From contig JAWKQN010000012.1 in the NCBI GenBank assembly GCA_041390125.1, forward strand, positions 1-64,000: a DNA stretch of 64,000 nt. Direction: 5' to 3'. How positions within the stretch are numbered: the first letter of the stretch is position 1; each line of letters begins with the position of its first letter. This DNA comes from Gemmatimonadota bacterium. GTDB taxonomy: Bacteria > Gemmatimonadota > Gemmatimonadetes > Longimicrobiales > Gaopeijiaceae. A program made the position numbers and the translations under genes. Positions 43,542 to 52,977 of this stretch are shown piece by piece. The notes below the pieces were generated by a model that was not told the origin of the DNA, did no database searches, and saw nothing but the letters and a program-made list of their open reading frames with translations.

Positions 43542-44921
43542 TCAGTCGCTCTCGGTTTCTCCCGACTCGATCGAGTGGGTCCGCAGCTTGGCGTAGAGGG
43601 TCTGGCGGCTCAGGCCCAGCAGCTCGGCGGCGGCGCTGCGGTTGCCGCCGGTGACCTCGAGGGCCGCCTGGATGAAGTGCCGCTCCACCAGTCCCGACGT
43701 CTCGCGGACCAGGTGGGGCAGGGTGACCTGACCGACCAGCGGCGTGAGGCTCTCGACGGCCCGGTCGAGCGATTGGGCGGGGGCCGCAGGGCGCACCAGG
43801 CGCCGTCCCACGTCGCGGATCGCGAACAGCATCCCCTCGGGGTCCTCGAGGCGGGCGGCGGAGAGCTCGACCTCCAGCTCCGACCCGAGGTCGCCCAGCA
43901 GGGCGGTGTGGATCAGCTTGGCCCGGCCCGTGGCCTTCAGGGCCGATCGGACCACGGCCAGATCGGCACCCGGGCGGCCCAGCCAGCGGTCGAGGGATTC
44001 GCCGCCCAGGCTGCTCAGCGGGGCTTCGACGAATTCGGCGAAGGCGGGATTGGCGTAGCGGATCACCCCCTGGAGGTCGGTGACCACCACCCCGTCGGGG
44101 AAGGCCTCGAGGGCGGCCAGGGAATCCAGGGCCCCCCGGGTGGGAAGCGCGCGCCCGGCCGAGCTCAGCCCCTGCACCAGGACGGCGCCCTCGGCTCCCG
44201 CCAGGAGCGGCGTGAGGCGGAGGACATCCAGACCGAGCGCCTCCGCACCGACGTCCGTCGCACGCGCGTCGCGCCGCACCCGGGTCAGCGCGTCGTCGGC
44301 GGAGGACCGCATGTCGGTGGGCAGCAGGTCCCGCAGCGCGCGACCCCGGAGCTCGGCCAACGGCGCCTGCAACGCCACCACGGCTGCGGCGTTGGCGCTC
44401 TCGACCGTCAGCTCCGGGCCGCCGAGGATCAGCAGGGGCTCGGAGGCCACCTCGAAGATGAGGCGGTAGCGGGTCTGGACCTGGCGCAGCCGCCAATAGT
44501 CACGCTCGAGGGTCTGCTGGGCCTCCACCAGGCGCCGCTGGAGAGCCTCCTGGTCGCGCAGGTCCAGCCCCAGCGCCAGCACCCGTCGACAGTGGGGCAA
44601 CCGGAACGCCCGGTATCGGACCGGGACCTTGGCGCCGGAAGGGAACAGCAGGTTGACCTGACGGCGGTCGGAGACGCCTTCGTCCAGGGTCTTCCGGAGG
44701 AGCTCGCCGATCTTCCAGCGCGTATCGGCGAGCGCCGTCTCCTCCCAGGCGCTGCCGATCCAGCTCCGGGGATCCTCGCCGGCGAACGACGTCCCGAGGT
44801 GCACCCCCTCGATCGTGCCCTGTTCGTCGAGGAGCACCGCCAGGTCCGAGGACCCGGCGACCACCTGTTCGAGGAGGTCCTCGTGGCCGTCGATCAGCTC
44901 GGTGAGCGGCAGGTCGAACAC
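43542..44921 (-). CDS. ppsR: PpsR/CrtJ-type transcriptional repressor
   Basis: A 459-residue protein from GTG 44921, eight bases after the aerR stop. It has an N-terminal PAS-like region (about 15-120), a coiled helix (EALQRRLVEAQQTLERDYWR), two further PAS domains (about 160-265 and 285-385) and a Fis-type helix-turn-helix at the C-terminus (EVTGGNRSAAAELLGLSRQ). This is PpsR/CrtJ, the aerobic repressor of photosynthesis genes. Only one cysteine is present (C111), unlike the redox pair known in Rhodobacter. Palindromes it may bind occur at bchG, bchJ and aerR/bchF. Confidence 0.95.
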   Translation of the reverse strand: MFDLPLTELIDGHEDLLEQVVAGSSDLAVLLDEQGTIEGVHLGTSFAGEDPRSWIGSAWEETALADTRWKIGELLRKTLDEGVSDRRQVNLLFPSGAKVPVRYRAFRLPHCRRVLALGLDLRDQEALQRRLVEAQQTLERDYWRLRQVQTRYRLIFEVASEPLLILGGPELTVESANAAAVVALQAPLAELRGRALRDLLPTDMRSSADDALTRVRRDARATDVGAEALGLDVLRLTPLLAGAEGAVLVQGLSSAGRALPTRGALDSLAALEAFPDGVVVTDLQGVIRYANPAFAEFVEAPLSSLGGESLDRWLGRPGADLAVVRSALKATGRAKLIHTALLGDLGSELEVELSAARLEDPEGMLFAIRDVGRRLVRPAAPAQSLDRAVESLTPLVGQVTLPHLVRETSGLVERHFIQAALEVTGGNRSAAAELLGLSRQTLYAKLRTHSIESGETESD

Positions 44922-44929
44922 GGGATGGG

Positions 44930-45763
44930 TCAGTGGGCGTGGAGCAGGGCCTTCCTGGGTGAGAGGCGGCGCGCGGCTTCCCTCAGGGCCCCCAACGCGT
45001 CGGAAGCCCACCCGTCCGCCCCCGCCCTCTGCACCGCCTCCTGCGGGTCTCCGAGGCAGCACCCGCCCAGCAGGATCACGAGGTCCGGATTCCGGGAGGC
45101 CCGTCGGAGAAGGCGGACCATCTCGCCCACCTCCGACCCGGCATCGGACAGCGTGACGGAGATGCCCACCAGGTCCGTGGCCCCGGCTCCGACCGCGGCG
45201 ATGGCGTCGCGGCTCCGGCCCGGCTCGGTGACGCGGACCGACCAGCCGGCCTGGCAGAAGAACTCCGCCACGACCGCCACGCCGAACGTGTGCGGGTCGG
45301 CGGCCAGGGTGGTGAAGACGGCCGATCCCCGGCTCACGCCGGCGGCCTGCTCGACCTCTGTCCAGGCCCGGTCCCCGCCCAGGGCGTCGCGCAGCGCCCG
45401 CTGGAGCGTTCCCACGCCCAGCGTGACCTCCACGAACGAGCAGACGTCGGTCTCCCACCACCGGCCCAGGAGGCGGGCGGCCGGAGCGACGGCGTCGAGG
45501 CAGACGCGCTCCGGACCCCACCCGGCCCCCAGCTGGGCCCGCAGGAGTCCGGCGACACCCCGATCGTCCCCCCCACGAGCCAGCAGGGCCAGGCGGTGCA
45601 CGAGCCCCTCGGTCGGGGGCTCGACGGCTCCGGCGTGGGGACCGCGGTGGGGGTTCACGCTTGTGGGCGGGTAGGGGTCGGGGCCCCGCTCCGGGTGGAC
45701 GCGGAGCCAGGAGAGGGCGGGAGTCCGCGTGGGGTCGGAGGTGGCACGTTCACCCGGTTGCAC
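44930..45763 (-). CDS. aerR: AerR/PpaA-type B12-binding antirepressor
   Basis: A 277-residue cobalamin-binding regulator. GTG 45763 is decided by a strong AGGAGG ribosome site five bases upstream. The N-terminal about 50 residues are a proline-rich tail, then a helical domain (DAVAPAARLLGRWWETDVCSFVEVTLG kept in two parts) and a B12 fold with DPHTFG at 156-161, the DxHxxG ligand motif, plus LVGISVTLSD and VILLGGCC. In Rhodobacter AerR binds B12 under light and antagonises CrtJ. It is cotranscribed with ppsR and divergent from bchF. Confidence 0.9.
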   Translation of the reverse strand: MQPGERATSDPTRTPALSWLRVHPERGPDPYPPTSVNPHRGPHAGAVEPPTEGLVHRLALLARGGDDRGVAGLLRAQLGAGWGPERVCLDAVAPAARLLGRWWETDVCSFVEVTLGVGTLQRALRDALGGDRAWTEVEQAAGVSRGSAVFTTLAADPHTFGVAVVAEFFCQAGWSVRVTEPGRSRDAIAAVGAGATDLVGISVTLSDAGSEVGEMVRLLRRASRNPDLVILLGGCCLGDPQEAVQRAGADGWASDALGALREAARRLSPRKALLHAH

Positions 45764-45822
45764 CGCTTCCTCCTCGTGCCCTCCGGCACCCGCGAGGTGA
45801 CGCCCGTGAGACCCGCACCGGG

Positions 45823-45851
45823 AGCATACGGACCGGACGCGGGAATGTCAA
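45823..45851 (-). promoter_or_regulatory. aerR-ppsR promoter
   Basis: Leftward strand TTGACA (45851-45846), a 17-base spacer and TATGCT (45828-45823): a near-consensus sigma-70 promoter, about 60 bases before the aerR GTG. Its -35 starts a TGT-N12-ACG near-match to the PpsR site (45846-45863), which suggests autoregulation. Confidence 0.68.
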
Positions 45852-45862
45852 AGAGTGAGAAC

Positions 45863-45902
45863 GTCAACAATGCTTGACACTCCATCACGACCCCCGCATA
45901 CT
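45863..45902 (+). promoter_or_regulatory. bchF operon promoter and operator
   Basis: Rightward strand TTGACA (45874-45879), a 17-base spacer and CATACT (45897-45902) form a sigma-70-like promoter. GTCAA-N6-TTGAC (45863-45878) is a perfect inverted repeat that includes the -35. The aerR -35 lies only 22 bases away on the other strand, so one bound regulator could control both operons. Confidence 0.65.
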
Positions 45903-45956
45903 CGTCCAGAACCGGCCTCGCCGCCGGCTCACTCCGTCCCCGACAGGGGGGATCCG

Positions 45957-46439
45957 TTGGCCAGAGCTCCGCTCTACACGCCGGTCCAGCGCGCCCGTCG
46001 CGATGCGTCCCCGTGGACGCGGGTCCAGGCCGTGCTCGCGCCGCTCCAGGTCCTGGTCATGCTCGCCAGCGCCGTGCTCGTGCTCCGGTACCTGGGGCGA
46101 GGCGTCGGCTACGACCTGGCCACGGGATCGGTCCTGCTCAAGACCGCGTTGCTGTACGCGATCATGGTCACCGGCTCCATCTGGGAGAAGGACGTGTTCG
46201 GGCGCTGGCTCTTCGCGCCCGCCTTCTTCTGGGAGGACGTGGTGAGCATGGTCGTGGTCGGGCTCCACACCGTGTACCTGTTCGGGCTCTTCGGCGGGTG
46301 GATGTCGGAGCGGTCCCTGATGGCGCTGGCGCTGCTCGCGTACGCCGTCTACGCGGTCAACGCCCTGCAGTTCGTGCTGAAGCTGCGCCGCGCCCGCCTC
46401 GAGCCCCTGGCACTGCTCGGACCAGAGGTGGCGCGATGA
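45957..46439 (+). CDS. bchF: 3-vinyl bacteriochlorophyllide hydratase BchF
   Basis: 160 residues from TTG 45957, which has a G-rich ribosome site (AGGGGGG) five bases upstream; this agrees with the usual BchF length and lies downstream of the promoter. An upstream reading from 45855 would start inside the promoter and is rejected. Features: LYTPVQRARRDASPW, VTGSIWEKDVFGRWLFAPAF and FWEDVVSMVVVGLHTVYL, with about four helices. It hydrates the C3 vinyl of the (bacterio)chlorophyllide to hydroxyethyl. First gene of bchFNBHLM. Confidence 0.94.
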   Translation: MARAPLYTPVQRARRDASPWTRVQAVLAPLQVLVMLASAVLVLRYLGRGVGYDLATGSVLLKTALLYAIMVTGSIWEKDVFGRWLFAPAFFWEDVVSMVVVGLHTVYLFGLFGGWMSERSLMALALLAYAVYAVNALQFVLKLRRARLEPLALLGPEVAR

Positions 46440-47713
46440 GCGCTCCGCTCCCCGTGCTCGACGCCGGCTCCACGTGCGCGCCGGATGTGCGCCGCGAAGA
46501 CGGCCCGCGCGCCGTGTTCTGTGGCCTCACGTCCATCCTGTGGCTGCACCGGAAGATGCAGGACGCGTTCTTCCTGATCGTGGGCTCGCGCACCTGCGCG
46601 CATCTGATGCAGTCCGCCGCCGGCGTGATGATCTTCGCCGAGCCGCGCTTCGGCACCGCCATCATCGAGGAACAGGATCTGGCGGGCATCACCGATCCCT
46701 ACGAGGAGCTGGAACGCGCCGCCGACCGACTGCTGGAGCGGCGTCCCGAGATCCGCACCCTCTTCCTCGTGGGCTCCTGTCCCTCGGAGGTCATCAAGCT
46801 CGACCTGGCGCGCGCCGCCGAACGCATCCAGGAGCGGACCCGCGGGCGCGTGCGCGCGCTGCACTACAGCGGGAGCGGGATCGAGACGACCTTCACCGAA
46901 GGCGAGGACCGTTGCCTCGAATCCCTGGTGGCGCAGCTACCGACGTCCACCGACCCGAGCCCGAGCCTGCTCGTCGCGGGGTCGTTGGCGGACGTGGTGG
47001 AGGATCAGTTCGCGCGCCTCTTCGACCAGCTCGGCATCGGGCCTGTCGCGTTCCTGCCCCCGCGTCGCAGCACGGAGCTCCCGCCCGTCGGGCCCGGCAC
47101 GCGGGTGCTGCTGGCGCAGCCGTGGCTCAACGCCACGGCCGACGCCCTGATCCGCCGCGGTGCGAGCATCCTGCCGGCCCCCTATCCGCTCGGGGTCGAA
47201 GGCACCCGCGCCTGGGTGAAGGCGGCCGCGCAGGCGTGGAACGTCCCCCAGGACCGTGTGCACGACACCCTGGCCGGGCCGGCCGCACGCGCGCAGCGCG
47301 CGCTGGCGCGCTATCGGCCGCACCTGCAGGGCCGGCGCCTGTTCTTCTTCGCGGATTCCCAGATCGAGCTGCCCATGGCCCGCTTCCTCGCGCGCGAGCT
47401 GGGCGTCGAGGTGCTCGAAGTGGGGACGCCCTATCTCCACCGGGAGCGCCAGGCCTCGGAGCTGGAGTTGCTCGGCGCGACGCCGATCGTCGAGGGGCAA
47501 CACGTGGATCGCCAGCTCGACCGCTGCCGCGCTGCGCGCCCCGACCTGTCGGTCTGCGGGCTGGGACTCGCCAATCCGCTGGAAGCGGAGGGGCTGGCCA
47601 CGAAGTGGTCGATCGAGCTGATCTTCACCCCGATCCAGGGCTTCGATCAGGCTGCCGATCTCGCCGAGCTCTTCGCCCGTCCGCTCGACCGTCACGCGCG
47701 CCTCGAGGTGTAG
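46436..47713 (+). CDS. bchN: Light-independent protochlorophyllide reductase subunit N
   Basis: A 425-residue nitrogenase-like component. Cysteines C29 (VFCGLTS), C54 (SRTCAHLM) and C115 (VGSCPSEV) are the three ligands of the NB cluster. It pairs with BchB and receives electrons from BchL to reduce protochlorophyllide ring D in the dark. The ATG overlaps the bchF stop (ATGA). Confidence 0.97.
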   Translation: MSAPLPVLDAGSTCAPDVRREDGPRAVFCGLTSILWLHRKMQDAFFLIVGSRTCAHLMQSAAGVMIFAEPRFGTAIIEEQDLAGITDPYEELERAADRLLERRPEIRTLFLVGSCPSEVIKLDLARAAERIQERTRGRVRALHYSGSGIETTFTEGEDRCLESLVAQLPTSTDPSPSLLVAGSLADVVEDQFARLFDQLGIGPVAFLPPRRSTELPPVGPGTRVLLAQPWLNATADALIRRGASILPAPYPLGVEGTRAWVKAAAQAWNVPQDRVHDTLAGPAARAQRALARYRPHLQGRRLFFFADSQIELPMARFLARELGVEVLEVGTPYLHRERQASELELLGATPIVEGQHVDRQLDRCRAARPDLSVCGLGLANPLEAEGLATKWSIELIFTPIQGFDQAADLAELFARPLDRHARLEV

Positions 47714-47715
47714 CC

Positions 47716-49284
47716 ATGGAACTCGCGCTCTGGACCTACGAGGGCCCGCCCCACGTCGGGGCCATGCGGATCGTCACGGGGATGCGCGGCATCCACTACG
47801 TCTTGCACGCACCCCAGGGCGACACCTACGCCGACCTGCTCTTCACGATGATCGAGCGGCGCGACGCGCGCCCGCCGGTCACCTACACGACGTTCCAGGC
47901 GCGCGACCTGGGATCGGACACCGCGTCCATCTTCCAACGCACGCTGGCGGAAGCGTGGGAGCGCTTCCAGCCCGACGTCCTGCTGGTCGGCGCCTCCTGC
48001 ACGGCCGAGCTCCTGCAGGACGATCCCGGCGGCCTGGCCGAAGCCATGGGCCTGCCGGTACCGGTCATCCCGGTCGAGCTGCCCTCCTATCAGCGCAAGG
48101 AGAACTGGGGCGCGAGCGAGACCTTCTACCAACTGGTCCGCGCGCTGGCCGGACCCGACGTCGCGCGTGGCGGTGAGCGCGCGAGCCGTCCGACCTGCAA
48201 CCTGCTCGGGCCCTGCGGCCTCGGATTCCGCCACCGGGACGACGTGACGGAGATCCGCGGGCTGCTCGACCGCATCGGCGTCGATGTCGCGGTGGTGGCG
48301 CCGCTCGGGGCCGACGCGGCCGACCTGGTCCGGATCCCACAGGCCGACTTCAACGTGGTGCTGTATCCGGAGATCGCGCGCACGGCCGCGGAGTGGCTCA
48401 AGCGCAATCGCGGTCAGCCCTTCGTCGACGTGGTCCCGATCGGCGTGGGCGCCACCCGCGACTTCGTGGCCGCCGTCGCGGCGGTGGCGGGCCTCGACGC
48501 CGAGGTCGCGGCGCGTGCGCTGGAGTCGCGTCTGCCGTGGTACTCGCGTTCCGTCGACTCGACGTATCTGACCGGCAAGCGCGTCTTCGTCTTCGGCGAC
48601 GCCACCCACGCGGTCGCAGCAGCGCGGGTGGCCAAGGAGGAGCTGGGCTTCGAGGTGGTGGGCCTGGGCGCCTACAACCGCGAGTTCGCCCGCGAGGTCC
48701 GAGCGGCTGCCCGCGCGCTGGGTGTGGAGCCCCTCATCACGTCCGACCACCTCGAGGTGGAGCGCGCCATCAAGGAGGCCGCACCGGAGCTCGTGCTGGG
48801 CACGCAGATGGAGCGCCACATCGCCAAGCGCCTGGGCATCTTCTGCGCGGTGATCTCGGCGCCCGTGCACGTCCAGGACTTCCCCGCCCGCTATTCGCCG
48901 CAGATGGGCCCCGAAGGCGCCAACGTGCTCTTCGACACCTGGGTCCATCCGCTCGTGATGGGGCTGGAGGAGCACCTGCTGGGGATGTTCCAGGAGGACT
49001 TCGAGTTCGGGAATGGCGCCACGCCGTCGCACCTGGCGTCGGAGGCGGCCACCGCCGTCGCCGACGGTGCGGGGACGGCGGCGCCGGAGCCCGGGGCGCA
49101 GGACGTCGTCGGAGATGCGCTCCTGACGTGGACGACCACGGCGGAGCGCGAGTTGGACAAGATCCCGTTCTTCGTGCGCCGCAAGGCGCGCCGCAACACC
49201 GAGCGCTACGCCCGCGAGCAGGGCCTGATCGAGGTCACGCTGGACACACTCTACGAGGCCAAGGCCCACTTCGGAGGGAGATAG
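47716..49284 (+). CDS. bchB: Light-independent protochlorophyllide reductase subunit B
   Basis: A 522-residue subunit. D36 (HAPQGDTYADLL) is the unusual aspartate ligand of the NB cluster known in this enzyme, and the MELALWTYEGPPHVGAMR start is diagnostic. The C-terminal about 50 residues (WTTTAERELDKIPFFVRR, RNTERYAREQG) form the protochlorophyllide-reductase B-subunit tail. It begins two bases after bchN and ends three bases before bchH. Confidence 0.97.
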   Translation: MELALWTYEGPPHVGAMRIVTGMRGIHYVLHAPQGDTYADLLFTMIERRDARPPVTYTTFQARDLGSDTASIFQRTLAEAWERFQPDVLLVGASCTAELLQDDPGGLAEAMGLPVPVIPVELPSYQRKENWGASETFYQLVRALAGPDVARGGERASRPTCNLLGPCGLGFRHRDDVTEIRGLLDRIGVDVAVVAPLGADAADLVRIPQADFNVVLYPEIARTAAEWLKRNRGQPFVDVVPIGVGATRDFVAAVAAVAGLDAEVAARALESRLPWYSRSVDSTYLTGKRVFVFGDATHAVAAARVAKEELGFEVVGLGAYNREFAREVRAAARALGVEPLITSDHLEVERAIKEAAPELVLGTQMERHIAKRLGIFCAVISAPVHVQDFPARYSPQMGPEGANVLFDTWVHPLVMGLEEHLLGMFQEDFEFGNGATPSHLASEAATAVADGAGTAAPEPGAQDVVGDALLTWTTTAERELDKIPFFVRRKARRNTERYAREQGLIEVTLDTLYEAKAHFGGR

Positions 49285-49287
49285 GTC

Positions 49288-52200
49288 GTGCGCGTCGTGA
49301 TCCTGACCCTGGACCGGCACCGCCGGGCCGCGTGCGAAGCGGCGCAGCGCCGCCTTGCCCGCGAGGCACCCGGGGTCGTGCTCACGATGCACGTCGCGTC
49401 CGAGTGGACCGAGGATCCACAGGTGCTGGCCGCGTGCCGCGCAGACCTGGAGCGGGCGGACCTCGTGGTGGCGACGCAGCTGTTCATGGAGGACCATCTT
49501 GCGCCGGTCCGCGCCCACCTGGCCGCCGCGGCCGAGCGCTGTCGCGCCTTCGTGGGCCTGTTGGCCGCGGGCGAGGTGGTGCGCCTGACCCACCTCGGGC
49601 GTCTGCGCATGGATGCGCGGGATGCAGAGGGGAGTCGGTTCGCGCCCGGCCGGTTGCTCCGCAAGCTGAGGGGTCAACGCGGAGACGGCTCCGCCTCGGG
49701 TCGGCGGCAGATGGCGGTGCTGCGCAACGTGGACCGCGTGCTGCGCTTCGTGCCCGGCAAGGCACAGGACGTGCGCGCCTACCTGCGGAGCCTGCAGTAC
49801 TGGCTGTCGGGGTCGGAGGAGAACCTGGTGGGGCTCGTCCGATTCCTCACCGACCGCTACGGCGACGGGACGGGCGCGGGACAGGGCCCGGTGCCGGAGC
49901 CGGTGCGGTATCCGGAGACGGGTCTGTACCACCCGGACCTCCCCGGGCTCGTGGAGGATCTGGAGGCGCTGCCCGCCCGTGCCGACCGCCAGGGACGCGT
50001 GGGCGTCTTGCTCATGCGCTCGTATCTGCTCTCCGGCGACACCGCACCCTACGATGCCGTGATCCGCGCGCTGGAGGCGCAGGGGCTCGAGGTGGTGCCG
50101 GCCTTCGCCGCCGGTCTCGACAACCGCCCGTGTGTCGAGCGCTTCTTCGTCGATGCGGAAGGCCGCTCGCGGGTGGATGCGGTGGTGTCGCTCACCGGCT
50201 TCTCACTCATCGGGGGACCCGCATACCACGACGCGGACGCGTCGCGGGCTCTGTTGACCGCGTTGGACGTCCCGTACGTGGTAGCTCAGCCGCTCGAGTT
50301 CCAGACCCTCGAGGACTGGCAGGACGATGCGCGCGGCATCACGCCCATGGAGGCCGCGCTCCGGGTCGCGCTCCCCGAGCTGGACGGCGCGATCCTGCCC
50401 CACGTCTTCGCGGGTCGGAGCCGCGAAGGCGCGGGGGTGGGGCGCCCGGTCGAGGAGCGGGTCGAGCGTCTCGCGACGCGGGTCGCACGGTGGGTGCGGC
50501 TCCGGCGCACGCCGCGCGACCGGCGGCGGCTGGCGGTGGTGCTCTTCAACTTCCCGCCCAACGCCGGTGCCGTGGGGACGGCGGCCTACCTGGACGTCTT
50601 CCGGTCCCTGCACGCGCTCCTGGCGCGTCTGCGGGACGAAGGGTACGACGTCGACGTTCCACCCGATGTCGAGGCCCTGCGCTCGCGTCTGCTGGGCGGC
50701 AACGCCGAACGATATGGCACGTCCGCGAACGTGCACGCGCGCGTGCCGGTCGATGCGCACGTGCGGGACCTCCCCTGGCTGAGCGAGATCGAGAAGGTGT
50801 GGGGGCCCGCGCCGGGCCGACACCTGCAGGACGGGCGACACCTGCTGGTCCAGGGAGAGCGCTTCGGAAACGTCTTCGTGGGTGTGCAGCCTCCGTTCGG
50901 GGTGGAGGGCGACCCCATGCGTCTCCTGTTCGAAGGAGGGTTCGCTCCCACGCACGCGTTCGTGGCCTTCTACCGGTGGCTGCAGACGGAGCTGGATGCG
51001 GACGCCTACCTGCACTTCGGGACGCATGGCGCGGTGGAGTTCATGCCGGGCAAGCAGGCCGGGCTGTCCGGCGCCTGCTGGCCGGATCGCCTCATGGGCG
51101 ACGTTCCCAACCTCTATCTGTATGCGGCGAACAATCCGTCCGAAGGCACGCTGGCGAAGCGGCGCGCGGGCGCGACGCTCGTCAGCCATCTGACGCCTCC
51201 GGTCATGCAGGCCGGCTTGTATCGGGGACTCCTCGACCTGCGTACCACGCTCGACCGCTTCTTCACCATCGATCCCGTCGCCCAGGCGGCGGAGCGGACC
51301 GTGCTCGCCGAGACGGCGGAGGCGCAGGCGCGCGCGCTCGACCTCGCGAGCGACGCCGACGGCGAAGGCTGGGACGTCGTGCGGTTGGAGCGTCTGCGGG
51401 CGCAGCTCCGCGAGCTGGAGGAGAGCCTGATCCCGCACGGCCTCCACGTCCTCGGCCGGGCTCCTTCCCCGGAGGAGCGCACCGACCTGCTCGATGCCTG
51501 GATGGAGGGAACGGACGCAGGCGCGCGCCTGCCCGCCCCGGAGCGGCGCGCGTGCGCCGACCTCGCCAGCGGGGGAGCACCCCGGTCGGCGCTGCGGCGT
51601 CGTCTCGGCGAGGCGGGGCTCGCGTCCGAGGATGGGGAGACGCTGGCCGCCGGCCTGGAGGACCTGACGCGCGCCCTCGGCTCCAACGCGGAGCTGGACG
51701 CCCTGGTGCACGCCCTGGACGGCGCGTTCGTGCCGCCGGCGCCGGGCGGGGACGTGTTGCGGCGTCCGGAGATCCTGCCCACCGGCCGCAACCTCTACGC
51801 GTTCGACCCCTATCGGATGCCCAGCGCCGCCGCCGTGCGGGAAGGCCGTCTGCAGGCCGAGCGGCTGCTCGCGCGACTGTCCGACGACCGGGGTGACCCA
51901 CCGCGCTCCCTCGGCATCGTCCTGTGGGGCAGCGACAACCTCAAGCGCGACGGAGCGCCCCTCGCGCAGGTGCTGGCCCTGATCGGCGCCGAGCCGCGCT
52001 TCGACGCGTACGGCCGCCTCTGTGGTGCGCGCCTGATCCCCCTGGACGAGCTGGGGCGGTCTCGCGTGGACGTCGTGGTCACCACGTCCGGCGTGTTCCG
52101 CGATCTGCTTCCGCTCCAGACCCGCCTCCTCGCCGAGGCCGCCTGGCTGGCTGCTTCCGCCGACGAGCCGCTCGAGCTCAACCCCGTGCGGGCGCACGCG

Positions 52201-52977
52201 CTCGCGCTCGCCGAAGCGGAGGGCTGTGATCTGCGCACGGCTGCGCTCCGCGTGTTCAGCAACGCCGACGGCGCGTACGGTGCGAACGTGAACCTCATGG
52301 TGGACGCCTCCACCTGGGAGGCTTCGGACGAGCTCGGCGCTTCCTTCGCGCGGAGGAAGTCCTTCGCCTACGGGGCCGACGGGACGGCGCTCCATCGGCC
52401 TGCGCTCTTCCAGGGCCTCCTCGCGCGGGTGGACGCCACCTACCAGAACCTGGAGTCCGTGGAGCTGGGGGTGTCGGACCTGGACCAGTACGTGGATTCG
52501 CTGGGCGGTCTCACCCAGGCCGCCCGCGGCGCGGCCGACCGGGGCGTGGATGCCTTCATCGGCGACGAGACGCGCGGGCGCGGAACGGTGCGCTCGCTCG
52601 CGGAACAGGTGGCCCTGGAGGCCCGGACCCGCACGCTGAACCCCCGCTGGTACGAAGGCATGCTCGCGCACGGGCATCAGGGCGTGCGTGAGATCGAAAC
52701 CCGGCTCACGACCACCCTGGGATGGTCGGCCACGACCGGCGACGTCCAGCCGTGGGTGTACGCGCGGTTCGGCGAGACCTTCGTGTTGGACGCGACCATG
52801 CGCGCGCGGCTCGCGGACCTGAATCCGCACGCGGCCTCCCGCATGGCGCAGCGTGTCCTGGAAGCCTGCGATCGCGGCTACTGGGAACCCGATGGCGAAA
52901 CCCTCGCGGCCCTGCATGCGGCCGCCGACGAGCTCGAAGACCGATCCGAAGGGATCCAACCGGAGGCTGCCGCATGA
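49288..52977 (+). CDS. bchH: Magnesium chelatase subunit H
   Basis: A 1229-residue protein of the BchH/ChlH/CobN family, starting at GTG 49288 after a GGAGGGAG ribosome site. Family stretches are FVGLLAAGEVVRLTHLGRL, VGVLLMRSYLLSGDTAPYD, VVLFNFPPNAGAVGTAAYLD, HFGTHGAVEFMPGKQAGLSG and NLYLYAANNPSEGTLAKRR. It binds protoporphyrin IX for Mg insertion with BchI/BchD, which are not in this window. The stop overlaps the bchL start (ATGA). Confidence 0.97.
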   Translation: MRVVILTLDRHRRAACEAAQRRLAREAPGVVLTMHVASEWTEDPQVLAACRADLERADLVVATQLFMEDHLAPVRAHLAAAAERCRAFVGLLAAGEVVRLTHLGRLRMDARDAEGSRFAPGRLLRKLRGQRGDGSASGRRQMAVLRNVDRVLRFVPGKAQDVRAYLRSLQYWLSGSEENLVGLVRFLTDRYGDGTGAGQGPVPEPVRYPETGLYHPDLPGLVEDLEALPARADRQGRVGVLLMRSYLLSGDTAPYDAVIRALEAQGLEVVPAFAAGLDNRPCVERFFVDAEGRSRVDAVVSLTGFSLIGGPAYHDADASRALLTALDVPYVVAQPLEFQTLEDWQDDARGITPMEAALRVALPELDGAILPHVFAGRSREGAGVGRPVEERVERLATRVARWVRLRRTPRDRRRLAVVLFNFPPNAGAVGTAAYLDVFRSLHALLARLRDEGYDVDVPPDVEALRSRLLGGNAERYGTSANVHARVPVDAHVRDLPWLSEIEKVWGPAPGRHLQDGRHLLVQGERFGNVFVGVQPPFGVEGDPMRLLFEGGFAPTHAFVAFYRWLQTELDADAYLHFGTHGAVEFMPGKQAGLSGACWPDRLMGDVPNLYLYAANNPSEGTLAKRRAGATLVSHLTPPVMQAGLYRGLLDLRTTLDRFFTIDPVAQAAERTVLAETAEAQARALDLASDADGEGWDVVRLERLRAQLRELEESLIPHGLHVLGRAPSPEERTDLLDAWMEGTDAGARLPAPERRACADLASGGAPRSALRRRLGEAGLASEDGETLAAGLEDLTRALGSNAELDALVHALDGAFVPPAPGGDVLRRPEILPTGRNLYAFDPYRMPSAAAVREGRLQAERLLARLSDDRGDPPRSLGIVLWGSDNLKRDGAPLAQVLALIGAEPRFDAYGRLCGARLIPLDELGRSRVDVVVTTSGVFRDLLPLQTRLLAEAAWLAASADEPLELNPVRAHALALAEAEGCDLRTAALRVFSNADGAYGANVNLMVDASTWEASDELGASFARRKSFAYGADGTALHRPALFQGLLARVDATYQNLESVELGVSDLDQYVDSLGGLTQAARGAADRGVDAFIGDETRGRGTVRSLAEQVALEARTRTLNPRWYEGMLAHGHQGVREIETRLTTTLGWSATTGDVQPWVYARFGETFVLDATMRARLADLNPHAASRMAQRVLEACDRGYWEPDGETLAALHAAADELEDRSEGIQPEAAA

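Noticed and set aside
45855..45956. Longer BchF start at 45855
   Set aside because: It would start upstream of the proposed -35 and -10 boxes; the TTG at 45957 has a good ribosome site and gives the usual BchF length.
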